A DNA stretch of 64,000 nucleotides from CAIVPM01 sp964615145 (GTDB lineage Bacteria > Bacteroidota > Bacteroidia > Chitinophagales > Chitinophagaceae), in NCBI GenBank assembly GCA_964615145.1, contig CAZTOP010000011.1:5001-69000 (forward strand). Reading direction: 5' to 3'. The position numbers and the translations under genes were made by a program. This document shows, in pieces, positions 36,556-44,918 of this stretch (its first letter is position 1; each line of letters starts with the position of its first letter). The notes under the pieces are model-generated. The model was not told where the DNA came from. It made no database searches and was given only the letters and a program-made list of their open reading frames with translations.

Positions 36556-37050
36556 TTGGAAAACTATTATTCATATTACGAGAGCCCTATTGGTTTAATA
36601 AGAATAGGTGGTACCGAAAATTATATTACTGAAGTTTTATTTGTAGATAATAAAGAACAAATACATTATGGTGCACCAGGTGTTAGCGATATTATTCATC
36701 ACTGTACCGAACAATTAATAGAATTTTTTCAAGGGAAAAGAAAAGTTTTTGAAATACCAATACACCAAGAGGGAACACCATTTCAAAAAAAAGTATGGAG
36801 TGAATTAACTGAAATCAATTTTGGAAAGACTATAAGCTATTTGGATTTAGCAAAACGAATGGGAGATGAAAAAGTAATAAGAGCCGCAGCATCAACAAAT
36901 GGGAAAAACAAAATTGGTATAATTGTACCCTGCCATAGAGTAATTGGCACTAATAAAAATTTGGTGGGTTATGCAGGAGGTTTATGGAGAAAAAAATGGT
37001 TATTACAGCACGAGTTTAGGACAACACACGGTATTCAAACGCTATTTTAA
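36556..37050 (+). CDS. ogt: Methylated-DNA--protein-cysteine S-methyltransferase
   Basis: A suicide repair protein that removes alkyl groups from O6 of guanine. The acceptor cysteine is C126 in IIVPCHRVIG, and the arginine-finger segment SYLDLAKRMGDEKVIRAAAS precedes it. At 164 residues it is an Ogt-type protein without an Ada domain. The frame has no ATG before the conserved YYSYYESPIGLIRIGG; a TTG at 36556 is the only plausible start, since an in-frame TGA lies at 36541. The last four bases overlap the end of the convergent MBOAT gene. Confidence 0.93.
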   Translation: MENYYSYYESPIGLIRIGGTENYITEVLFVDNKEQIHYGAPGVSDIIHHCTEQLIEFFQGKRKVFEIPIHQEGTPFQKKVWSELTEINFGKTISYLDLAKRMGDEKVIRAAASTNGKNKIGIIVPCHRVIGTNKNLVGYAGGLWRKKWLLQHEFRTTHGIQTLF

Positions 37051-38525
37051 AACTGCAAGTAAATTGGTAATATGGGTTCGGCAGATTTAAAAAATCCGTA
37101 AACTAAAACAAAAACAATAAATACAAACATATATCCTAAAATACCTTCACTTGAAAGTTTATTGGTTACCTTAACTGATATATTTCGTGGGAATAAGTGT
37201 ACGAGCAATCCGAATAATATCATCGCAATTACTTTATAATAATTATTCCAAAAGGCTTGAAATCCTGAAAAATAAAACTGGTGTTTTATTTGCCAAAACA
37301 TAGCCTTCGCTTTTGTAATGTTCTCTGCTCTAAAAAATATCCAAGCTATACAGATGAACTGAAACGTAATAAATCCAGCTATTTTTTTATATAGATTAGT
37401 TTTCCTGAAATTGCTTAATACATATCTGGATTTTTCTTCCCAAAGTTTATGAATCACTAACGCTATACCATGCATCAACCCCCAAATAATATATGTAAAA
37501 TTTGCACCATGCCACAAACCCCCAATGAACATTGTAATAATTAAATTAATATACTTTTTTAAACGTCCATTTCTATTTCCACCTAGTGGAATGTAAATAT
37601 AATCTTTCAGCCAACTTGAAAGCGATATATGCCATCGCTTCCAAAACTCCGAAATATCCTTGCTTTTATATGGTAAATTAAAGTTGTCCGGAATGTTAAA
37701 GCCAAGCCATTTTGCAATGCCTATTGCTATATTTGTATAGCCACTGAAATCACAGTAAATTACCACTGCAAATCCATAAGTTGCAAACAAACACTCCAAG
37801 CCAGAATATCTCGAAGGCTCATCAAAAACGTAATTTACAAAATTGGCAGAAATATAATCTGATATTACAAGTTTTTTTATTAATCCCGTTATGATTAAAA
37901 AAAAACCCTTGCTAAAATCTTCATTACTTACAAAGTATGGTTTAACTATTTGTGGCAAAAAATCTGCTGCCCTAACAATAGGACCCATTACAAGTTTTGG
38001 AAAAAAAGAAAGAAACAGGAGATAATCAGCAAATCTTTTTGCAGGCAATATTTTTCTTTGGTAAACATCAACCATATAACTTATACTTTCAAAAGTATAG
38101 AATGAAATACCTACAAGTGTTGTTATTTGTAAAGGCTTTGAATTATTTCCAATAAAATCATTGTAGCTATTTATAAAAAAATTAAAGTATTTAAAGTAAA
38201 TCAGCAAACCAATATTGAAGCTTAAACCAACTATTAATAATATGCGTTTACTTTTTTTACTAGGTACTTCGTATATTAAATTTCCTATGAAATAATCTAT
38301 AATCGCAGATGCAACTACTAAAAAAACAAATGCACCACTAGCTTTATAAAAAAAATACAATGAAAAAGCACAAAAAAGCCAAGTTCTTATTCTATAATTA
38401 TTTTTGAAATAATAATAAATGCTAATAAATGCAGCAAAATAATAAATAAAAAAGCCACTGTTAAAGAGCAATGGATTGTCTTTATCATATAAAAATTGAT
38501 GAAAAAAAATTGAAATGTCTATCAC
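37047..38525 (-). CDS. MBOAT family O-acyltransferase (AlgI/PatA-like)
   Basis: A 492-residue polytopic membrane acyltransferase with about 11 hydrophobic segments. The invariant MBOAT histidine is H339 in GGLWHGANFTYIIWG, and the other conserved segment is WKRWHISLSSWLKDYIYIPLGG. Family members acetylate or acylate exopolysaccharides or cell-wall glycans. No AlgJ/AlgX/DltB partner is beside it, so the acceptor is unknown. An in-frame TAA immediately precedes the GTG at 38525 and no ATG follows before the first helix, so GTG is the start. A T9SS protease lies upstream on the same strand. Confidence 0.9.
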   Translation of the reverse strand: MIDISIFFHQFLYDKDNPLLFNSGFFIYYFAAFISIYYYFKNNYRIRTWLFCAFSLYFFYKASGAFVFLVVASAIIDYFIGNLIYEVPSKKSKRILLIVGLSFNIGLLIYFKYFNFFINSYNDFIGNNSKPLQITTLVGISFYTFESISYMVDVYQRKILPAKRFADYLLFLSFFPKLVMGPIVRAADFLPQIVKPYFVSNEDFSKGFFLIITGLIKKLVISDYISANFVNYVFDEPSRYSGLECLFATYGFAVVIYCDFSGYTNIAIGIAKWLGFNIPDNFNLPYKSKDISEFWKRWHISLSSWLKDYIYIPLGGNRNGRLKKYINLIITMFIGGLWHGANFTYIIWGLMHGIALVIHKLWEEKSRYVLSNFRKTNLYKKIAGFITFQFICIAWIFFRAENITKAKAMFWQIKHQFYFSGFQAFWNNYYKVIAMILFGLLVHLFPRNISVKVTNKLSSEGILGYMFVFIVFVLVYGFFKSAEPILPIYLQF

Positions 38526-38625
38526 TTACTTGGCTACAATTATTTTGTGCCAAATATATAGTTTGATTGAGTTTATTTTTAATGTGTTACTTAGTGGTGT
38601 ATAAATAAAAATGTATTTGGATGAG

Positions 38626-41600
38626 CTAGTTTGTAACTAAGAATTTTTTTGTACTTATTCCTAAATCTGTTTTATGTGTGATGAAATAAATACCACTTGA
38701 TAAATCAGAAATATTAATATAATTGAGTCCTAAACTTGAATTTTTAGTTTTGATTATTTTGCCATAAATGTCCGTAATCACAAGTATTCCATTACCAGCT
38801 AACATATCTATTGATACATTCAATATTGATTTAGATGGATTTGGGAAAATTTTAAAATCGTTAACATTATTGGTTTGTTCTTTTTCAGTAGAAACTTCGC
38901 GAGCAGCACAGGCATATCCAAAACCGTTGATGGTTCTACTATTGGAACATCCATTTGAATTAGTATAAGTATAAGTTAAACTACCTGCACCAGTGCTATT
39001 AATGGATACATTGCCACCAAGAGTAACAGATATTGAACCTGTAGCAAACCAATTGCCACCTGCAGGCGAACCTAAAACATTAAATGTTTTGCCTATGCAG
39101 TAACCACCTGCAGGTGCACCTCTTTGTGGATTTACTGTACCTACCTCGTAAGAGATACTTGGAATATTTGGAATTGAGTTAACATTGATATTATATGTAG
39201 CTGTTTTAATAATTCCGGCATCATTAACTGTGTAAGAGATAATGGCATTGCCAGCATTTAATCCATTAACTGTACCCAAATTATTAATACTTGCACGATT
39301 ATTTAAACTATTCCAAACTCCGCCTGAAATATTTGCCGATAGGCTAGAGGTTGAACCAACACAAAGATTACTTACTCCAGAAATTACTAGAGGTGTAGAT
39401 GAATTGACTGAAAGCGTTAATGTAGCAGCACTATCACAGCCTGTTGAATTTAATAAATGAGCGGTTTGTGTACCTGCACTATTAAATGTTAATCCATTCC
39501 AAGAATATGGAAGCTGGTTGTTATTGATATTAATTGAAGAGGAAGAACTTGAACTTGATTTTACAGTTAAAATTAGTGTAGCAGAACTATCACATCCTAA
39601 TGAATTTGTTAACCCGTACTTTGTTTGAGAGCCTGCATTATTAAATGTTAATCCATTCCATAAAAAAGGTAATTCTGAAGAACAAATACTTAAATTGTTT
39701 GATGAAACTGAATTTGGTAGTGCAGTATCAATAACTACAGACCTAATTCTTAAATCATTGCTTGCAACCCAACCTGTGCCATTACTATAAAATGAACGAT
39801 TACTGTTTGATAAATTTTCATATCCTAAACTCCAACTATCAGAACTACCTGGTGCTAAAACAATAAAATAATCTTGCTGATTTTGAACTTGAATATTTAA
39901 GGAACTGATGTCAAAATAATTCCAAGAAAATTTGCTTAAAGAAGCAGGTAAAATGTTTGATGTGCCTAACAAACTGCCTGGCAATCCAGCATTATTATCT
40001 CTAACTTCTATTGTAAAACTGTTAGCTGGAATAGATGTTCCAGTTTTAAAAAATACACCTCCAAGTTTTCCTTTTATTGTTGCTGTAAATTTAGTAGTTG
40101 CCTTTGATGCCCCAAGATTGTATGATGGGTTATTTAAACTTGTAGAAGCAGAATCGTAGCTTAATGTAACTCGTTTATAAGGTTGGCAATTTGTTAAAGA
40201 TGAGGCAGCTCTGAAAACATCAATTTTACCACTTCCCCAAACCGGATTATCATACAATGTTGTAAAAACATCTTTAGTTGCAGTTGTTGTAATTGCATTT
40301 TTTATTTCATTGTAAGATGCACTATTTTTTACTTGTAGCAATAAAGCTACGCAGCCTGTAACTTCTGGTGTTGCCATACTTGTGCCGGCAAGTACGTGGT
40401 ATACATTAGGAACCACAACTGATGTAGAAGTTGTTCCAAGTCCTGAATTTGATGACGTACAAGAAACCACTCCCTGACCATTCGCTGCAATAGTTGGTTT
40501 TAATACATTATCTCTTCTTGGACCAATTGAACTAAAAGTTGAAATATTATCTTGTTGTGTACTTGAATATGCATATCCACCAGGCGAAGTAGTAGAATTT
40601 GAGTACCAATCTAATTTGCCCACAAAAGAAGCTACAGTAATAGCTGAATTAGCACACCCAGGCGAGTGTACTTGATAATTGCCATCAGCACCAATAATGC
40701 TTGCACCGCCATAATCAGAACCTTTATAGTTCAACCATCCATCGATAATTATACTATTGTTACTAGTGTTATTGAGTGTTAATGTCCAATTGCCGGATGC
40801 ATTAGTTGTTTTTGTTTTTCTTGATACATACAAATTAATAAGTCTGTCCCCACTTTCAACATCAATTTCATTGTCTAAATACACTGTTGCATTATTATTC
40901 ATTGCAGGAAGTATCAGATTTTGATTGATGTTAGCTGTAATAGTTCCACCATTAGGGTCTGTTACTGTTGCAATCATTGAGCTTGTGTCGTTAGCATAAA
41001 ATGAAACCTGAAATAAATCTACAGCTGCAGTTCCATTTGTTGTAGGAACATTAATTACAATATTCGAGGTACTATTACTACTCATCGATACTTGTTTGTG
41101 TAGTGTTTTCCCATTATCATTTCCAGCTGCAATTACTACAACTCTTCCATTGCCTGATGCACTAAAATTATCCACTGCAACTTCATTAGGAGCAGTACCA
41201 TCGTGTGCACCAAATTGTCCACCAATACTCATATTTATAACTAGTGGTTTACCATAAAAATTTGCAATATTTTTAAAATAAGTCATAGCGTCTATTTGAC
41301 TAGTATAATTAAAAAAGTTGTCTCCACCTTTTACAACTACAATATCTGCATTGGGTGCAATGCCACTATATTTCTTTGATGTTAAGCTAAATCCATTTCC
41401 AGCAGCAGTTCCAGTAACGTGAGTGCCGTGGCCATTGATATCTTTTTCTCTTACAAATCCAGCTGGCGTTCCATCAATTTCATTGTTTATTTGTGTTTGT
41501 GAGTATTCAACACCATAACTAAATCCAGTGGGTGATGTTTCGCCAAGGGTTGGTGTTAATGTGTGATCCCAGATTTTAAGTATTCTTGTTTTAGTAGTAT

Positions 41601-42120
41601 CAGCGGGGTCTCTAAAGTCAAAATGTTTCCAATCAATTCCTGTATCATAAATGCCAACAATAACTCCATCACCTTTGTAATTTGTACTATTCAAATTTCC
41701 ATTATGTAACAAAGATGCTCCACTTGTGCCTACTGAAATATCATTTGTAGGCATAATTACTTTGGGTGCATCAACATATTTTACATCTTCCATCAAACTT
41801 AATTCTATCAATTCATCAACATCAACTAGAGCAGTAACAAATTTTGGTAAAACACTTTGAATTTTTACGCCAGTATTTATTAATAAAGACACATTATTGA
41901 TGTATATGATGCACATATATTTTTTTTGAAAGACACCAGTTTTATTATCAAAAACATCTACAGTTTGTAGTTTAAAAAGATCTGGTTTTATATCTTCGGT
42001 GTTTTGGTTAATGGGATGTTCAAGCAAATACGTGAAGGCAGGTGCTAGTTTATTTCTATTTTGAGCAAAGGAACAAATCGAAATAATAGTTATTGATAAA
42101 GCAAATAATATTTTTTTCAT
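38626..42120 (-). CDS. Secreted subtilisin-like serine peptidase (S8) with T9SS type A sorting domain
   Basis: An 1164-residue exported protease. Signal peptide 1-19; catalytic triad D159 (VGIYDTGIDW), H231 (NGHGTHVTG) and a Ser near 581 (GTSMATPEVTG). A large insertion between His and Ser carries a beta domain. After the catalytic domain come a beta-sandwich (about 650-800), two tandem repeats of the form LPxxWNGLTFNxAG...GCDSxATLxLxV (39559-39672 and 39406-39513) joined by eight serines, an Ig-like region, and a C-terminal sorting domain FKIFPNPSKSILNVS...GIYFI. The sorting domain implies export by type IX secretion and attachment or release at the cell surface. Substrate unknown. Confidence 0.93.
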   Translation of the reverse strand: MKKILFALSITIISICSFAQNRNKLAPAFTYLLEHPINQNTEDIKPDLFKLQTVDVFDNKTGVFQKKYMCIIYINNVSLLINTGVKIQSVLPKFVTALVDVDELIELSLMEDVKYVDAPKVIMPTNDISVGTSGASLLHNGNLNSTNYKGDGVIVGIYDTGIDWKHFDFRDPADTTKTRILKIWDHTLTPTLGETSPTGFSYGVEYSQTQINNEIDGTPAGFVREKDINGHGTHVTGTAAGNGFSLTSKKYSGIAPNADIVVVKGGDNFFNYTSQIDAMTYFKNIANFYGKPLVINMSIGGQFGAHDGTAPNEVAVDNFSASGNGRVVVIAAGNDNGKTLHKQVSMSSNSTSNIVINVPTTNGTAAVDLFQVSFYANDTSSMIATVTDPNGGTITANINQNLILPAMNNNATVYLDNEIDVESGDRLINLYVSRKTKTTNASGNWTLTLNNTSNNSIIIDGWLNYKGSDYGGASIIGADGNYQVHSPGCANSAITVASFVGKLDWYSNSTTSPGGYAYSSTQQDNISTFSSIGPRRDNVLKPTIAANGQGVVSCTSSNSGLGTTSTSVVVPNVYHVLAGTSMATPEVTGCVALLLQVKNSASYNEIKNAITTTATKDVFTTLYDNPVWGSGKIDVFRAASSLTNCQPYKRVTLSYDSASTSLNNPSYNLGASKATTKFTATIKGKLGGVFFKTGTSIPANSFTIEVRDNNAGLPGSLLGTSNILPASLSKFSWNYFDISSLNIQVQNQQDYFIVLAPGSSDSWSLGYENLSNSNRSFYSNGTGWVASNDLRIRSVVIDTALPNSVSSNNLSICSSELPFLWNGLTFNNAGSQTKYGLTNSLGCDSSATLILTVKSSSSSSSSININNNQLPYSWNGLTFNSAGTQTAHLLNSTGCDSAATLTLSVNSSTPLVISGVSNLCVGSTSSLSANISGGVWNSLNNRASINNLGTVNGLNAGNAIISYTVNDAGIIKTATYNINVNSIPNIPSISYEVGTVNPQRGAPAGGYCIGKTFNVLGSPAGGNWFATGSISVTLGGNVSINSTGAGSLTYTYTNSNGCSNSRTINGFGYACAAREVSTEKEQTNNVNDFKIFPNPSKSILNVSIDMLAGNGILVITDIYGKIIKTKNSSLGLNYINISDLSSGIYFITHKTDLGISTKKFLVTN
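39406..39672 (-). repeat. Tandem LPxxWNGLTF/GCDS repeats in the S8 protease
   Basis: Two protein repeats, 39559-39672 and 39406-39513, share LPxxWNGLTFNxAG and GCDSxATLxLxV. A linker of eight Ser separates them; its codons mix TCN and AGT, so it did not arise by simple slippage. Confidence 0.75.
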
Positions 42121-42200
42121 AAAGCGTTTGTTTTGGATTAATTGATTGCAATGTACTTAAATTAACGATAAATTAAATTTTTTGCAAAAAGTTATCCTTA

Positions 42201-42208
42201 TACATTTG
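42201..42208 (+). promoter_or_regulatory. Promoter of the TPP riboswitch transcript
   Basis: TACATTTG (-7 box) with TTTG at 42181-42184 16 bases upstream. The predicted start lies a few bases before the riboswitch P1 helix. Confidence 0.6.
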
Positions 42209-42215
42209 CAAAAGA

Positions 42216-42295
42216 TTCATCGGGGTGCTAATTAATTTTGGCTGAGATAATACCCGTAGAACCTGAACAGGGTAATGCCTGCGAAGGGAAATGAG
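42216..42295 (+). promoter_or_regulatory. TPP (THI-element) riboswitch
   Basis: The conserved thiamine-pyrophosphate aptamer is readable: GGGGTGC, CTGAGA, ACCCGTAGAACCTGA, GGGTAATGCC and TGCGAAGGGA in the right order. TTCAT (42216-42220) and ATGAG (42291-42295) close P1. It lies 63 bases ahead of a TonB-dependent receptor gene on the same strand. Binding of TPP should switch the receptor off. This predicts thiamine (or a precursor) as the imported substrate. Confidence 0.95.
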
Positions 42296-42358
42296 CCAGT
42301 CTTTTTTCATTCCTCAAGTAGTTTTCCTGTTCCTTTTATTCACTTTTTTAAATCTTAA

Positions 42359-44737
42359 ATGATGAAAAAATTATTAGGAACAATTATGTTCGTATTCTTG
42401 GCTTTAAACAATTATGCCCAAGAAAATCAGTATCAAATTAAAGGTAGGGTAGTAGATACCAAAACCAAAGAGCCAGTTGCAAATGCAACAATCAAGTGCA
42501 ATGCACAAGTAGTAGCCGCTGATGAAAAAGGGATGTTTGCTTTTAGTAAAATTTTTTCTAAAGGAAAATATAATCTTGTAGCAGCAAGTATTGGTTATCA
42601 AAGCACAGAACAATTAGTGTATGTAAAAAATCAAGACGTAATTGTAGAAATTCTTATCGAAAAATCTGAAACTAAACTTCAAGATTTAGAGATAATCTCA
42701 ATTAGAGCAAATGAAAAAGCCCCTTTTACAAAAACTAACATCCAAAAAAAAGAAATTGAATTATTAAATCAAGGGCAAGATTTACCTTTTTTATTAAACC
42801 AAACGCCATCTGTTGTAGTTAATAGTGATGCTGGAAATGGTGTTGGTTATACAGGAATCAGTATTCGTGGTACAGATGCTACAAGAATAAATGTAACACT
42901 CAATGGGATTCCTTATAATGACGCAGAAAGTCAAGGTACATATTTCGTTGATTTACCAGATTTCTCTTCATCATTAAATTCTATACAAATACAAAGGGGA
43001 GTAGGAACTTCTAGCAATGGTACAGGGGCATTTGGTGCAACCATTAATCTATCTACAAATGAATTAAATGAAAAACCTTACGCCGAAATTAAGAACAGCT
43101 TCGGTTCTTTTAATACTTGGAAAAACACTGTAAAGGCTGGTACAGGTTTAATAAGTAATCATTTTACTGTAGATGCAAGATTGAGCCAAATTACCAGTAA
43201 TGGCTATATGGATAGAGCATCAAGTAATTTGAAATCAGCAGCATTATCTACAGCGTACTACATAAATAAAAAAGCATCTATAAAGTTTAACTTGTTTACC
43301 GGAAACGAAAAGACCTATCAAGCTTGGAACGGAATTGATTCAGCAAAATTAGCTTCAAATCCAACTTATAATTATTCTGGTACAGAAAAACCAGGTACGC
43401 CATATGACAATGAAACAGATAATTACAAGCAAACTCACTATCAATTGTTTTACAATCAAAATATTAATGAAAATTTGGCTTTTAATATTGCAGCATTTTA
43501 TTCAAAAGGACTCGGATATTACGAAAATTACAAAGCTGATAGAAAATATGCAGATTATGGTGTTGTTTTTTCACCAACTTTAGCAACAGATTTAATCCAA
43601 AGACAATGGTTAGATAATGATTTTTATGGTCAAATATTTTCTTTTCAGTATAAAAAAAATGCTAATATTTTAACAATAGGGGGAAGTTGGACTGATTATA
43701 AAGGCAAACATTTTGGCGAAGTAATTTGGGCAGCAAATGGGGGCTTTACACCAAATCAAAGGTATTATGATGTAGGAACTGCAAAAAAATATGAAAGAAG
43801 TTTATATGCAAAATGGCAACACAATTTGAATAACTCATTAAGCCTATTTGCAGATGTACAATACAGATTTGTTGAGCACGATATGCCAGGTTTTAAATAC
43901 AATCCAACATTATTTGTAAACAGAAAATTCAATTTTATTAATCCAAAAATTGGCTTAAGCTATAATAAAAATGGTTGGATTAGTTATCTCAGTTATGCCA
44001 TGGCTAGCAAAGAACCTAACAGAAATGATTTTGAAGCAGGGCTAACAAATCAGCCTAAAGAGGAAATTTTGCACGATTTTGAGTTGGGAGTGGAGAAGAA
44101 AACTTCAAAATTTACCCTTGGGGCAACTTTGTATTATATGCTATATAAAGATCAACTTGTTCTGACAGGTAAAATTAATGACGTAGGATCATACACAAGA
44201 ACAAATGTTGATAATAGCTATAGAACGGGTTTAGAATTGCAGGGCTCTTATATTTTTTCTAACTGGGTAAATGTATTGGCAAACATTACTTTTAGTAAAA
44301 ATAAAATTAAAGATTTTGTTGAGTTTTATGACGATTATGACAATGGTGGACAGGTTGCAATCAAGCATATTAATACCAACATTACATTATCTCCAAATTT
44401 AACAAGCTTTGGACAAGTTAATTTCATTGTATCAAAAAATCTTTCTTTTAGTTTAAATAGCAAATTTGTTGGCAAGCAATATTTAGATAATACACAAAAT
44501 GAAAGCAGAATTTTGAATAGTTATTATACACAGGATGTCAAAACTTTTTTTAAACTAAAAAATAAAATATTTAAAGAAACTTTTTTAATAGCAAGTTTTA
44601 ATAATGTATTTAATAAAAAATATCAACCCAATGGATATACATATAGTTATTTGTACGGTGGGAGTTTAACAACAGAAAATTATTACTTTCCAATGGCTGG
44701 AACTAATTTTATGATAAGTTTAAACATTAAGCTATAA
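42359..44737 (+). CDS. TPP-regulated TonB-dependent receptor, predicted thiamine transporter
   Basis: A 792-residue outer-membrane active importer. Signal peptide 1-20; a carboxypeptidase-regulatory-like beta domain (about residues 25-105, YQIKGRVVDTKTKEPVANAT); a plug domain with SIRGTDATRINVTLNGIPYND; and a 22-strand barrel ending in FMISLNIKL. The TPP riboswitch just upstream, with nothing between, predicts thiamine or a precursor as ligand; TPP-regulated outer-membrane receptors of this kind (omr1) have been predicted in Bacteroidota by comparative genomics. No inner-membrane thiamine permease or thiamine kinase gene is adjacent. A second ATG at 42362 could also be the start. Confidence 0.9.
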   Translation: MMKKLLGTIMFVFLALNNYAQENQYQIKGRVVDTKTKEPVANATIKCNAQVVAADEKGMFAFSKIFSKGKYNLVAASIGYQSTEQLVYVKNQDVIVEILIEKSETKLQDLEIISIRANEKAPFTKTNIQKKEIELLNQGQDLPFLLNQTPSVVVNSDAGNGVGYTGISIRGTDATRINVTLNGIPYNDAESQGTYFVDLPDFSSSLNSIQIQRGVGTSSNGTGAFGATINLSTNELNEKPYAEIKNSFGSFNTWKNTVKAGTGLISNHFTVDARLSQITSNGYMDRASSNLKSAALSTAYYINKKASIKFNLFTGNEKTYQAWNGIDSAKLASNPTYNYSGTEKPGTPYDNETDNYKQTHYQLFYNQNINENLAFNIAAFYSKGLGYYENYKADRKYADYGVVFSPTLATDLIQRQWLDNDFYGQIFSFQYKKNANILTIGGSWTDYKGKHFGEVIWAANGGFTPNQRYYDVGTAKKYERSLYAKWQHNLNNSLSLFADVQYRFVEHDMPGFKYNPTLFVNRKFNFINPKIGLSYNKNGWISYLSYAMASKEPNRNDFEAGLTNQPKEEILHDFELGVEKKTSKFTLGATLYYMLYKDQLVLTGKINDVGSYTRTNVDNSYRTGLELQGSYIFSNWVNVLANITFSKNKIKDFVEFYDDYDNGGQVAIKHINTNITLSPNLTSFGQVNFIVSKNLSFSLNSKFVGKQYLDNTQNESRILNSYYTQDVKTFFKLKNKIFKETFLIASFNNVFNKKYQPNGYTYSYLYGGSLTTENYYFPMAGTNFMISLNIKL

Positions 44738-44742
44738 TTTAT

Positions 44743-44773
44743 AAAAGGGAGTAGTAACGGCTACTTCCTTTTC
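44743..44773 (+). terminator. Intrinsic terminator after the TonB receptor
   Basis: AAAAGGGAGTAG pairs with CTACTTCCTTTT around a 6-base loop, followed by a short T-rich tail. One G-U pair. Confidence 0.75.
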
Positions 44774-44918
44774 ATTGGTATATTAATTTAACATAATATT
44801 AATTATAAGATTAAATTGTTTAAAAATGAAGCAACATCAATTAACTTTTAAACGATAACAAAGCATATATTAATATCTGCTTTAAATTGAATAATATTGC
44901 AGCCTAAATCAAAAATTT

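Noticed and set aside
44738..44918. glmS ribozyme upstream of glmS
   Set aside because: The region is a terminator plus AT-rich sequence and lacks the ribozyme core; glmS ribozymes are mainly a Gram-positive feature.
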